Assembly (NCBI GenBank): GCA_035471785.1
Contig: DATIPQ010000040.1
Location: 16,234 to 80,233, forward strand
Source: Acidobacteriota bacterium
GTDB taxonomy: Bacteria > Acidobacteriota > UBA6911 > RPQK01 > DATIPO01
Length of the DNA stretch: 64,000 nt
Direction: 5' to 3'
Part shown: positions 26,992-35,137 of the stretch, in pieces
Layout of the letters: each line of letters starts with the position of its first letter
Numbering within the stretch: the first letter of the stretch is position 1
The notes under the pieces: generated by a model
The model's input: the letters and a program-made list of their open reading frames with translations, nothing else
Told to the model about the DNA's origin: nothing
The model's database searches: none
Program-made: the position numbers and the translations under genes

Positions 26992-27336
26992 ATGGACAGC
27001 AAGATTTCGATCTCGGGTTCCATCGCGGCATCGGTGGGATCGGCGGCGGCATGGTTCTGCTGTCTTCCCTTCGGTCTGGGGGCACTGGGGGCCGGCGGAG
27101 CCCTGGCCTCGACGCTGGGCCCGCTGCGGCCTTATCTGATAGGCCTCAGCATCGTCCTTTGGGTTCTGGCTCTTTACGCCTTGTACCGCCCCGAGCGTTC
27201 CTGCCCCGAAGGGAGATGCGCCTCCCGGAGGAGTCTACGCCGACGGAGAATTACCCTTTGGGTGGCCGCCCTGATTACGCTGGGGATGATTACAGTTCCT
27301 TATTGGGGCCACTGGGTGATCTATTGGGCCCTTTAA
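26992..27336 (+). CDS. merT: MerT-like mercuric ion transporter
   Basis: A 114-aa inner-membrane protein with three hydrophobic helices (about 8-38, 46-66, 87-112). The first contains the vicinal pair C23-C24 (WFCCLPFGLG), the Hg(II)-accepting pair of MerT. A second pair, C71 and C76 (CPEGRC), is in the loop before helix 3, as in MerT. No separate merP or merA gene is found nearby. It lies 34 bp after the thioredoxin-like gene in the same operon. Confidence 0.88.
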   Translation: MDSKISISGSIAASVGSAAAWFCCLPFGLGALGAGGALASTLGPLRPYLIGLSIVLWVLALYALYRPERSCPEGRCASRRSLRRRRITLWVAALITLGMITVPYWGHWVIYWAL

Positions 27337-27360
27337 GAACCTTCGACAAAGGCAAGGACA

Positions 27361-27924
27361 ATGAAGACTGCAATGGCAAGTGGGATGGTTTTGGCAATCT
27401 TGGCAGGTTGCTCGAGCGGTGCCGCATCCAGCACCGGGGCGGAATCGGGAGATCTGCGCGACTTGACCGAGATCGACCAATTGGCCGCCACCTTCAACGA
27501 AGGGCGGGGCAAACCCCGAGTTGTACTGTTGCTTTCCCCCACCTGACCGGTTTGCGTTGCCGGCGCCCGGTGGGTGCAAACAGAGATTCTAGAAGAGCAT
27601 CCCGAGGAGGAACTTGAGGTCTACGCCGTCTGGTTCAACATGCTGTCCAGCGACTCCCGTTCCGGCTGGCCCGAGGATTTGCTTACCGATCCTCGCGTGC
27701 AGCATTTCTGGGATGAGTCCCGCATCGCAGGTCTCTGGTATGGAGAGAACGTTACCAAGAAACAGCAAGGGCACGTCGAGTGGGACGCCTACTTTCTCTA
27801 CGGTTCAGACGCCGTCTGGGACGGCGAGGCAGAAATGATCAGTTGGGGCCGGACCATCGTATCCACCCGGGCTGAATTAAAAGAGAACTTGACCCGGCTG
27901 CTCCGAAATCATGCTGCGAGGTAA
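27361..27924 (+). CDS. Probable selenoprotein: thioredoxin-fold lipoprotein with UxxC motif
   Basis: One 187-residue protein if the in-frame TGA at 27544-27546 is read as selenocysteine. Residues 1-17 are a lipoprotein signal (LAGC, Cys17). The redox site is SPT-U62-P-V-C65-VAGARW: U62 stands exactly where a thioredoxin-like CxxC would have its first Cys. The frame continues without a break for 125 more residues with strong coding character (EVYAVWFNML, GHVEWDAYFLYG). A hairpin at 27551-27580 fits a bacterial SECIS element. Without recoding, the product would be a pointless 61-aa peptide ending just before the active site. It is fourth in the mer-like operon, and selenium binds mercury very tightly. 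A nonsense mutation is the alternative. Confidence 0.82.
27551..27580 (+). promoter_or_regulatory. Candidate bacterial SECIS hairpin
   Basis: TTTGC (27551-27555) pairs with GCAAA (27576-27580). After a small internal loop, TTGCCGG (27557-27563) pairs with CCGGTGG (27567-27573) using three G-U pairs, closing the loop CGC (27564-27566). The loop starts 17 nt after the UGA and has G in its first two bases, as expected for bacterial SECIS elements. Confidence 0.65.
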
Positions 27925-27976
27925 TAAGGAATGCCGTCAGGACTCGGGTCATCAGCGGGAAGGCTTGCGCTCTGAC

Positions 27977-29947
27977 ATGGGTTGCGCGACCCTGCTTCAG
28001 GCAGTTCGGGCTTTGCTTATCCTAGGTCTGGCTCTTCCCTCTGTGGCCTGTATGCCGAAGGCCGGGCAAACTGCGGACGCAACCCAGACGTCTCCCCTGC
28101 AGGTGGCAAAAGACCTTTACTTCAGGCGCGACCTGGCTGCCGCCAGGCAGGCATTCGAAAAAGCCCTGGAACACGTCGGCTCGCCGGATCGAGAGAGGGC
28201 TGAGGCTGCCCTCGCCCTGGCCAGAATCGAATGGCGTTTTTACCGTGACTGGGAGCAGGCCCACTCCTATCTCGAGAAAGCTGAGACGCTGGATGGCCGA
28301 ACCTTTTCCGCCACCCTGGAACGAGCTGAAATCTTGCGGCGCCAGCAGCACCTCAAGCAGGCTCTCGCTACCGCCAGACAGGCTCTTTCCCAAGCCGAGA
28401 CGAGCGAAAACCGAATCGAAGCCCTTACCATGGTTGGTCGGCTGTTGCTGCTTCCACCAGAGGGCAAAGGGGATCAAGGGCCAGAGTTCCGGGCGTCCCA
28501 AAGAGCCGTGGAGGAGACCCTTGCCCAGTTGTCGCCCCTCATGCAAGAGAACCGGGGCCGTCTGGGAATCTCCCGCCTGGTACTCGGTCTGGCTCTGCGT
28601 TCCGACGACGGAGCCGCCGCATTGGATGCCTGGCGTTCCTATTACTGGGTTCCCGCCAACTTCAAGGCTTCACCGGATAATGAAGGGGCGACAACCGATT
28701 GGGATTACCCCCTGCTGTCTGGCGCCCATTCGGTGCTTTCAAAGCAACTCCCCCACTGGGCTGGGCCGGACTCTCCCCTACACGCCCGCGCTGCGGTGGT
28801 TAAAGCGCTTGCAGATGCGAGGCTCTTTCATGAAGCGGCGTGGCTGGCCACCGACCCGCGCCTGCCCCCTGAGGAGAGCATCCACTTCTCTGAGGTCGTC
28901 GCCTATCACCGGTTCCTGGCGGCGGTTGAAGAAAGTGCAAACGAGTACTATCGGCGACGCGCCCTTGGTAAGGGGGCCAACCGCGAGCTTCAAGACGGAT
29001 TGATGGCAGCGGCACGACCGCTCTGGCAGAGTCTCCACGGGGATGATTCGCCAGCGCGCCTCAGCCTTGGGCAGTTGGTTAAGAAGATCGGCGAGCGTTT
29101 TGGCGCTTACATTTATTTCCAGACCCACGGCGACATCCGGTCGCTCAACATGGGTCACCGCATCGTGGACAGTCGGCAGCTTGTCGAGCAGTACGGACAC
29201 AAAGCGGAGGTCCGCCTGATCGTACTCGATTCCATGGTGTCCAACGGTTACAACTCCTGGTTTTGGGACGGAGAGGCCGCGGCGGGAGGGTGGGTCGATG
29301 AAGAGGGGGCGATCGTTCAAGTCCGCCCGTCCTATGCCGACGGTCCTCTCCGGGCCTGGAACCGCCTGACCGATCCCGAAGAGCGGCGCAGAATCGACAA
29401 ACGGATCAAAGAACAAACGAGCGAGGACGACCTCAGGGCCCGTACCGACCGATTCGCTTATCTGCCCGGACTCGCACTCCGGTTGAGACGGCAGGCGGGC
29501 CAGAAGCTGCTGACCGAACTGCGCTCGCGCGGTCTGAAGGGTCCCGATCTCAAGTTGGCCTTCATCAATGAACTGAACCGGCGCATCCAGGCCTCTTCCA
29601 TCTTTGCCCACGAGGGACGGCATGCCCTTGACTTCCGGGATTCGATGCGTAATTTCTTCCGCTCGGGGGCCGAGAAGGAGTTCCGGGCCAAACTCTCTGA
29701 AGTGGCGCTGGCTCCAGATCCGCGAATCGCTTTGACCGGCGGCATTCTGACCGCCAATATCGGCGATGATTCCTCACATGGTCAGGCCAATCTGCGGATC
29801 ATGAAGGGCCTGGTCAAGTGGATGACGGAGCACCAAGCCGGCATCCAGGGTTTTGATCAGTCGCGCCCCGTCCTGCCGCAACTGGATCTGCTCACCGACG
29901 ACCAACTGCGGGAGGCCTTCCGGTCCATGGACCCTTGGGCCAAGTAG
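27977..29947 (+). CDS. Large lipoprotein with TPR-like N-terminus and HExxH motif
   Basis: A 656-aa protein from ATG 27977; an ATG at 27911 overlapping the previous stop is possible. The signal ends at SVAC, so it is probably a lipoprotein. Residues about 40-180 are TPR-like helices (AKDLYFRRDLAAARQAFEKAL). The C-terminal third contains H545-E-G-R-H549 (IFAHEGRHALDF), a zinc-peptidase-type HExxH, with EFRAKLSEVA about 25 residues later as a possible third-ligand helix. I do not recognise the family. It is last in the mer-like operon, 52 bp after the selenoprotein. A surface metalloprotease or metal-binding role is inferred. Confidence 0.75.
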   Translation: MGCATLLQAVRALLILGLALPSVACMPKAGQTADATQTSPLQVAKDLYFRRDLAAARQAFEKALEHVGSPDRERAEAALALARIEWRFYRDWEQAHSYLEKAETLDGRTFSATLERAEILRRQQHLKQALATARQALSQAETSENRIEALTMVGRLLLLPPEGKGDQGPEFRASQRAVEETLAQLSPLMQENRGRLGISRLVLGLALRSDDGAAALDAWRSYYWVPANFKASPDNEGATTDWDYPLLSGAHSVLSKQLPHWAGPDSPLHARAAVVKALADARLFHEAAWLATDPRLPPEESIHFSEVVAYHRFLAAVEESANEYYRRRALGKGANRELQDGLMAAARPLWQSLHGDDSPARLSLGQLVKKIGERFGAYIYFQTHGDIRSLNMGHRIVDSRQLVEQYGHKAEVRLIVLDSMVSNGYNSWFWDGEAAAGGWVDEEGAIVQVRPSYADGPLRAWNRLTDPEERRRIDKRIKEQTSEDDLRARTDRFAYLPGLALRLRRQAGQKLLTELRSRGLKGPDLKLAFINELNRRIQASSIFAHEGRHALDFRDSMRNFFRSGAEKEFRAKLSEVALAPDPRIALTGGILTANIGDDSSHGQANLRIMKGLVKWMTEHQAGIQGFDQSRPVLPQLDLLTDDQLREAFRSMDPWAK

Positions 29948-30015
29948 CATCCGTCACCCAGAGATTCTCTTAAGGCCCGAGAGGTCCTCTTGCTGCGTGG
30001 CGGGGTTTCTCAGGC

Positions 30016-30021
30016 TACAAT
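30016..30021 (+). promoter_or_regulatory. -10-like TACAAT directly before a start codon
   Basis: TACAAT ends six bases before ATG 30028 and no Shine-Dalgarno is visible. No good -35 lies at the usual distance. It is one of several such placements in this window. Confidence 0.35.
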
Positions 30022-30027
30022 TGCCTG

Positions 30028-31599
30028 ATGGCGCCACTTGACTCGGACGGCCAGGCCTATTTCAAGGAACTGCAGGCACACCTGCCCAAGATCTGGGAAG
30101 CCCTGGAAAGCGGACTGCCCTGGGATCACACTTCGGTGGTGGTGCCCTCGCTCAGTTTCCATCCCGAGGAACTCAAGAAGATCCCCGGAGGGCCTTTCTA
30201 CGAAGAGCGGCTGCTGTTCAGCCTGATCAGGCTGCGCCACCCCCGTGCGCGGGTCATCTACCTGACCAGCCAGCCCATCCACCCCGACATCGTCGACTAC
30301 TACTTGCAGCATCTCTACGGGGTGCCGTCCTCGCACGCCCGGGCGCGGCTGCGGCTGATGTGCGTCTATGACGCCAGCAACCGTCCGCTGACCCAGAAAA
30401 TCCTGGAGCGTCCGCGCGTGATGCAGCGGCTGCGCGACGAGATCGGAGATCCCGAACGAGCCTACCTGACCTGCTTCAATTCCACCCGGCTGGAGCGGCA
30501 ACTGGCCATGGAACTGGGCATACCGCTCAACGGCGTCGACCCCGACGTGCTTCATCTGGGCAGCAAGTCGGGCTCTCGCAAGATCTTCAAGGAGGCCGGG
30601 GTCGGCCTGCCGCTGGGATTCGAGGACGTCCACACCGAGGAGGAGATCATCGAGGCCCTGGTTGAGCTGTCCCAGCAGCGTCCCGGACTCAAGCGTGCCG
30701 TCATCAAGCTCAACGAGAGCTTCGCCGGCGCCGGCAACGCCATGTTCAACTTTCCCTCCGGCCTGTCTTCGGACAAGCGCTTCGCCCGGGCTTCCATCAC
30801 CGCCGTCCTGCATCAGTTGGAATGGTCGGCCGAAGAAGCCTATGAGGACTTCCTGCGCAAGCTCAAGGAGATGGGCGGGATTGTCGAAGAGTATCTGCAA
30901 GCCGAGGACATCCGTTCGCCTTCGGTGCAGATGCGCATCAATCCCGGCGGGACGCTGGAGCTCATTTCCTCTCACGACCAGGTCCTGGGAGGACCCACGG
31001 GACAGGCCTACCAGGGCTGCCGCTTCCCCTCTTGGGACGACTACCGCAGCCTCATCCAGGAGGAAGCGGGCAAGATCGGCAAAGTGCTGAGGGAGAAAGG
31101 CGTCATCAGCCGTTTCGCCATCGATTTCGTGGTCTTTCCCGACAAAGACGACCCCTCCCAATGGCAGGCCCGCGCCATCGAGATCAACCTGCGCATGGGG
31201 GGGACGACCCCGCCCTTCCTGGCCCTGCAGTTCTTGACGGGCGGCGAGTTGCGCGGCGACGGCGAATTCATTTCCGACCACGGACAAAAGAAGTACTACT
31301 ATGCCACCGACAGCCTGCGTTCGCCCCGTTACCGGGGCCTGCTGCCCGAGGATTTCATGGACATCCTCACCCTGCACGGCCTGCACTTCATGCCCTCCAC
31401 CGAAACCGGCGTCATCTTCCACATGATCGGCGCTTTGAGCGAGTTCGGAAAAGTCGGCGTCACCTGCATCGGCAACTCCCGGGAAGAGGCCAACGAACTT
31501 TTCCAGCAAACCGTCGAAGTGCTCGACAAAGAAGCCGACGGCGCCACCCTCTCCGTCCCCCACCGCCCCTTCGACAAAGGCCTGCGGAGGATAGAGTAG
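30028..31599 (+). CDS. ATP-grasp carboxylate-amine ligase-like protein (PGM1-related)
   Basis: A 523-aa cytoplasmic protein. It resembles the PGM1-related peptide-ligase family: an N-terminal Rossmann-like part with RVIYLTSQPIHPDIVDYYL, then an ATP-grasp domain with GSKSGSRKIFKEAGV, KRAVIKLNESFAGAGN, GIVEEYLQAEDIRSPS and the metal-binding AIEINLRMGGTTPP. The C-terminal segment LHFMPSTETGVIFHMIGALSEFGKVG is also typical. Such proteins join amino acids or acids to amines at the cost of ATP; the substrate is unknown. It is monocistronic here, and G+C content matches the flanks rather than the island that follows. Confidence 0.82.
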   Translation: MAPLDSDGQAYFKELQAHLPKIWEALESGLPWDHTSVVVPSLSFHPEELKKIPGGPFYEERLLFSLIRLRHPRARVIYLTSQPIHPDIVDYYLQHLYGVPSSHARARLRLMCVYDASNRPLTQKILERPRVMQRLRDEIGDPERAYLTCFNSTRLERQLAMELGIPLNGVDPDVLHLGSKSGSRKIFKEAGVGLPLGFEDVHTEEEIIEALVELSQQRPGLKRAVIKLNESFAGAGNAMFNFPSGLSSDKRFARASITAVLHQLEWSAEEAYEDFLRKLKEMGGIVEEYLQAEDIRSPSVQMRINPGGTLELISSHDQVLGGPTGQAYQGCRFPSWDDYRSLIQEEAGKIGKVLREKGVISRFAIDFVVFPDKDDPSQWQARAIEINLRMGGTTPPFLALQFLTGGELRGDGEFISDHGQKKYYYATDSLRSPRYRGLLPEDFMDILTLHGLHFMPSTETGVIFHMIGALSEFGKVGVTCIGNSREEANELFQQTVEVLDKEADGATLSVPHRPFDKGLRRIE

Positions 31600-31715
31600 C
31601 CCCTGTAATTCGAGGATTGACGAAGCAACCCAGCCTGCGTTAACCTACACTCAGAACCGCCGGTCGATTCCAGTTTACGCTAGGTTGGCGAGCGCCTCAG
31701 AGCCGGTAGCGAGTG

Positions 31716-32108
31716 ATGATTGTCGTAGAAACCGAATTGCGGGCCAGTCCGATCCATGGCATCGGACTCTTCGCGTCAGTACCGATTGAAAAAGGCGAAG
31801 TTCTCCTTCGACCCCATGCTTTGATTGACCTCGAAATTCCCTTGAGCAGGCTCTTGGGCGCCCCGAGAGAAATCCGGGATTTCTTTGATACCTACGGTAC
31901 AGTATGGGATGATAAGCTATCCTTCGCAATGGACGACAGTCGTTTCATGAACCATTCCTTTCGGCCTAATACCCGCATCGCTTGGGACGGCGATCAATGG
32001 TATTATAATGCACTCCGAGACATAGAAGCGGGGGAGGAGTTAACCTGTGATTACCGAGATATAGACCAAGCCTTCGACTCATACTCCCATACCCTCAAGA
32101 ACCAATAA
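31716..32108 (+). CDS. Small SET-domain protein (putative lysine methyltransferase)
   Basis: A 130-aa protein that is almost only a SET domain. The SAM-binding start is SPIHGIGLFAS, the pseudoknot sequence is RFMNHSFRPNT, and the end is RDIEAGEELTCDY, with the usual catalytic Tyr. A GTG one codon upstream is an alternative start. Bacterial members methylate protein lysines; the target is unknown. Codon use and lower G+C differ from the genes upstream. It begins the lower-G+C island that ends near 36446. Confidence 0.88.
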   Translation: MIVVETELRASPIHGIGLFASVPIEKGEVLLRPHALIDLEIPLSRLLGAPREIRDFFDTYGTVWDDKLSFAMDDSRFMNHSFRPNTRIAWDGDQWYYNALRDIEAGEELTCDYRDIDQAFDSYSHTLKNQ

Positions 32109-32188
32109 CCCCTCGACCCTTTTCCCTGCACCCCGGACTCCGGACGCGACCCAGGATAACCATCCTCAGAGGACTCACAATGGCCGTT

Positions 32189-32205
32189 GATAACCGGAGG
32201 TTATC
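32189..32205. repeat. Palindrome GATAACC-GGA-GGTTATC, left copy
   Basis: A perfect 7-3-7 inverted repeat 94 bp beyond the 3' end of the pentapeptide gene. Its reverse complement, missing the last base, occurs at 33781-33796 on the other side of that gene. Confidence 0.8.
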
Positions 32206-32298
32206 ACGCACCGGCTGCATAAATCAACCTCCTGGCCACAAATCATTGCCTTATTCCCTCACGAGAATCTTGGAACCAACCTTGTGGTCGTGCTCTCC

Positions 32299-33759
32299 CT
32301 ACCCGTCTTCCATGTTCGCCACGATTTCCTTAAGGTTTTCGCCAGAAAAGCCCACCTTGTCAGATTTGTGAGCCCACGGTAAGTGATTGCAGAAGCTGGT
32401 TAGCTTGCGGACAGGCTCTCTCAGGTGCTCGGGAAGAAAAAGGCGACCCAGGGGGCTGCTGGTTTCGATCTTCACTGGCATCGCTCCCCTTCGTAGGTGA
32501 CTGAGCCTCGATATGATCTGGGAAATCTGGAGAATAACTCCGTCCAGCAAGAAAAGAACGATCTGAAGACCAAACAAAGTCGTAATCGACGTTTCGATGA
32601 CTTCCAAGTATGAACCGCTTGCCCGACTCAGAAGTCGAGTCTCCCCAGCGACTTCCAATCCACTGGCCTCAGCTATCTCGTTCAGGAACTTGGTCAACTC
32701 AATGTTCGGCGGCCTGGCGAATCGCAGCGTCGCCGTGCAGCGCTCGTCCTCCGAAAACTCTGAGATGGGAATACACCGCGATTCGAAGTTTTGGAATAAC
32801 TCAATCAGAAGATGCATGACAGTGCCAGATATCTCCGTCAGCAATAACTTCCGGCTCAGCATGGCTGCACTATCCTCCGCAATTTTCTCAACCTCGTGCA
32901 TGACCCAATCCCCGACCTGGATTCCAGCAAGGACAGGGAGCCGTTCCGACTGAGCGAGGTGAAAGAGGATCTTAAGGAAAAACCGCCAGTCATCTTGTCG
33001 GTAGCGACGGCGCTCTCTTTCCCTGGACATGCGGACAAGAAATTTGGATATGGCACCGAGTCTCGACTCGTCCCAGAAGTTCATCCCAAGAACAAGGGAA
33101 TCAATCGGTGTCAGATCCTTTCTAGTCGCTAATTCCCCGGTGACGATTTCTTCAGCCGTCTTGCCATTTTCAGTCAATACCTTGATTTGGCCAAGGTGTG
33201 CCAGAGAGAGACCAAATATGCTGCGGAAGGAGGTGTTGCTCACGGTAACTCGCTCGACCTCCGAATCTCGCAGTACCGTGTACAAGAAGGTGCAATCGCT
33301 CCAGTCGATTTGGACCCAGCGGCTGCGCTCAAAATCATTGTGCAGGAAGGTGCTTAGCTGGAGAAAGGCATTCCAAATAGTAGAATTGGAGAAGCTGCAC
33401 TCAGTCAGGGAGGTTACTTTGAAGCTACACTCATTCACCGACGTATGCTCGAAGGAGCACTTATCGATCAGAGACTCGTCGATAGCGCACCCTGTCAGAA
33501 CACACTCTGCGAAGGTCGAGTTTCGAAGGTCAATCATACTTAAGTTGCAGTTTTCAAATTTGCAGCCAGTAAAGACGACGTTATCGATATAGGAATATTC
33601 GAACTCGACCTGCTTGAAGGTTTTGTTAGAAACTCGAATGTCCGCGAGCTCTGAACTCGCCAGACTTAGGAGCTCGAAGTCATGGTGGCGGGCATCCCGC
33701 AGCTTGGCGAGGACCTCTTCATCGGGGCCACTGGATTCAGTGTCCCTCTTTTTCGTCAT
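32299..33759 (-). CDS. Pentapeptide-repeat-like protein with unknown C-terminal region
   Basis: A 486-aa protein. Residues about 40-180 show the five-residue periodicity of pentapeptide repeats (FENCNLSMIDLRNSTFAECVLTG and onwards), rich in Cys, Ser and Phe. The remaining 300 residues are not recognised. They contain a basic stretch (RMSRERERRRYRQDD), a helical region, and one hydrophobic segment around residue 400 (LFGLQIVLFLLDGVIL) that could anchor it in a membrane. The gene has clearly lower G+C than its surroundings and is bracketed by matching palindromes. Transfer as a unit is plausible. Function unknown. Confidence 0.75.
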   Translation of the reverse strand: MTKKRDTESSGPDEEVLAKLRDARHHDFELLSLASSELADIRVSNKTFKQVEFEYSYIDNVVFTGCKFENCNLSMIDLRNSTFAECVLTGCAIDESLIDKCSFEHTSVNECSFKVTSLTECSFSNSTIWNAFLQLSTFLHNDFERSRWVQIDWSDCTFLYTVLRDSEVERVTVSNTSFRSIFGLSLAHLGQIKVLTENGKTAEEIVTGELATRKDLTPIDSLVLGMNFWDESRLGAISKFLVRMSRERERRRYRQDDWRFFLKILFHLAQSERLPVLAGIQVGDWVMHEVEKIAEDSAAMLSRKLLLTEISGTVMHLLIELFQNFESRCIPISEFSEDERCTATLRFARPPNIELTKFLNEIAEASGLEVAGETRLLSRASGSYLEVIETSITTLFGLQIVLFLLDGVILQISQIISRLSHLRRGAMPVKIETSSPLGRLFLPEHLREPVRKLTSFCNHLPWAHKSDKVGFSGENLKEIVANMEDG

Positions 33760-33780
33760 TCTAACTGCCCTCCAGTAAGC

Positions 33781-33796
33781 GATAACCTCCGGTTAT
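33781..33796. repeat. Palindrome GATAACC-TCC-GGTTAT, right copy
   Basis: It lies 21 bp upstream of the pentapeptide gene's start and is the reverse complement of the left copy at 32189-32205 apart from the final base. It could be an operator, or one of two terminal repeats. Confidence 0.75.
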
Positions 33797-33919
33797 GGTA
33801 CCTGATCTGCCTTCGCCGTTCAACTTCTTTGCGAGCCTGCAACATAGTTTGTCGTGGGCAATTAGGAGGACACTGGAGATCCGCTTCGTGGACCTAGCTT
33901 CAGAGGTATCGCGCGCCAA

Positions 33920-35137
33920 ATGAGCAGTTCTTTGGAGAACCCTTCGCGTCCTGCGAATAAGGAGCGCTGGTGGGAGCTGGTTTCCGCGCTGCAAGCCGAC
34001 GAGGTTCCCTTCCACTCTCCCGCCTATGTCTTCGACCTTCCTCATCTCCGACGGGTGACCCTCGAAAGCCGTCAAATCCTGGCCGAGATGGGAATCGAAC
34101 TACTCTATACGCTCAAGGCCCAGGCCGCCAAGGATCCGCTGCGCGTTCTTGCAGAGATCGTCGACGGCTTATCCGCCAGCTCTCCCTTCGAGGCCCGCTA
34201 CGCCAGAGAGATTCTAGGAAACGACGGCTCGCTCCACTATACGGCTCCGATCTTGAGCGATAGCCTCTTATCATCCTCTAATGAGATAGATTTCCTCAGC
34301 TTCAACTCGCCCTCCCAAATCGAGCGCTATTCGCACTGTTTGACGTCTACCAATCTCGGCTTAAGAGTGAATCCAAGGCATTCTTTTCTCCTTGATGATC
34401 GCTATGATCCCTGCTGCAGGAATTCCAAGCTGGGGATCCCGGTTGATGTTTTGACACCGCCGTTCCTAAAGTCCCTGGGAAAAGGAATCACCGGCTTTCA
34501 TTTCCACAACAACTGTGATTCCACTGATCTCGGTCAGATCGTCAAGACGCTTCTAACCATTCAATCCAGGTCACCTTGGCTCTTCGAGATCTCTAGGTGG
34601 ATCAACTTAGGTGGAGGCTATCGACTGCCGGGAGCAAGCGGGCAAACACAATTGGGCGATCTATTAGATGAATACCGTTCTGTCTTTAACATCGAGAGGT
34701 TCTTCATGGAGCCTGGCGCCGGACTCATTGAATCCGCCGGATCACTCTTTTGCACTGTTTCCGACATCGTGACATCCAGTTCTATTCCAATCGCTGTCCT
34801 GGATACGACCGTCAATCACCTGCCGGAAGCATTCGAGTATGGGATAACCTATCCCCTACTCTCCGAGGTTCCGTTGGGAGAGAGCTACCTTCTAGCCGGT
34901 TGTACATGCCTAGCCGGGGATGTTTTTGGAATCTACAACTTTGAAGATGAGCTGCGCCTTGGGGATGTCTTGTGCTTCCTGGAAACCGGCGCCTACAGTC
35001 TCGTCAAGGCCAACTATTTCAACGGCGTCAACCTCCCCAGCATCTATATAGCCCACGAAGATGGACAGATTGAACTTAGAAAGAAGTACGATTATGACGA
35101 CTGGCTCCGCCGATACAAGCACCTTACATCAGGTTGA
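33920..35137 (+). CDS. Fold-III PLP decarboxylase, carboxynorspermidine-decarboxylase-like
   Basis: A 405-aa PLP enzyme of the alanine racemase/ornithine decarboxylase fold. K66 in LLYTLKAQ is the expected PLP lysine. GFHFHNNCDSTD, NLGGGY, MEPGAGLIESAG and GCTCLAGDVFG match NspC-type carboxynorspermidine decarboxylases, including the active-site Cys in CLAGD. The expected reaction is decarboxylation of a D-configured amino-acid carbon. The classical spermidine-pathway partner (carboxynorspermidine dehydrogenase) is absent. Instead it overlaps a DUF3326 gene, so its true substrate may differ. It is part of the low-G+C island. Confidence 0.82.
   Translation: MSSSLENPSRPANKERWWELVSALQADEVPFHSPAYVFDLPHLRRVTLESRQILAEMGIELLYTLKAQAAKDPLRVLAEIVDGLSASSPFEARYAREILGNDGSLHYTAPILSDSLLSSSNEIDFLSFNSPSQIERYSHCLTSTNLGLRVNPRHSFLLDDRYDPCCRNSKLGIPVDVLTPPFLKSLGKGITGFHFHNNCDSTDLGQIVKTLLTIQSRSPWLFEISRWINLGGGYRLPGASGQTQLGDLLDEYRSVFNIERFFMEPGAGLIESAGSLFCTVSDIVTSSSIPIAVLDTTVNHLPEAFEYGITYPLLSEVPLGESYLLAGCTCLAGDVFGIYNFEDELRLGDVLCFLETGAYSLVKANYFNGVNLPSIYIAHEDGQIELRKKYDYDDWLRRYKHLTSG

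Noticed and set aside
27214-27235. Another copy of the 26-bp dispersed motif inside merT
   Set aside because: Only about 12 bases match and they encode conserved MerT residues; chance similarity.
27361-27546. A separate 61-aa gene ending at the UGA, followed by a separate 116-aa gene
   Set aside because: The two halves are in the same frame, the first ends just before a redox motif and the second lacks a good start; one recoded gene explains both.
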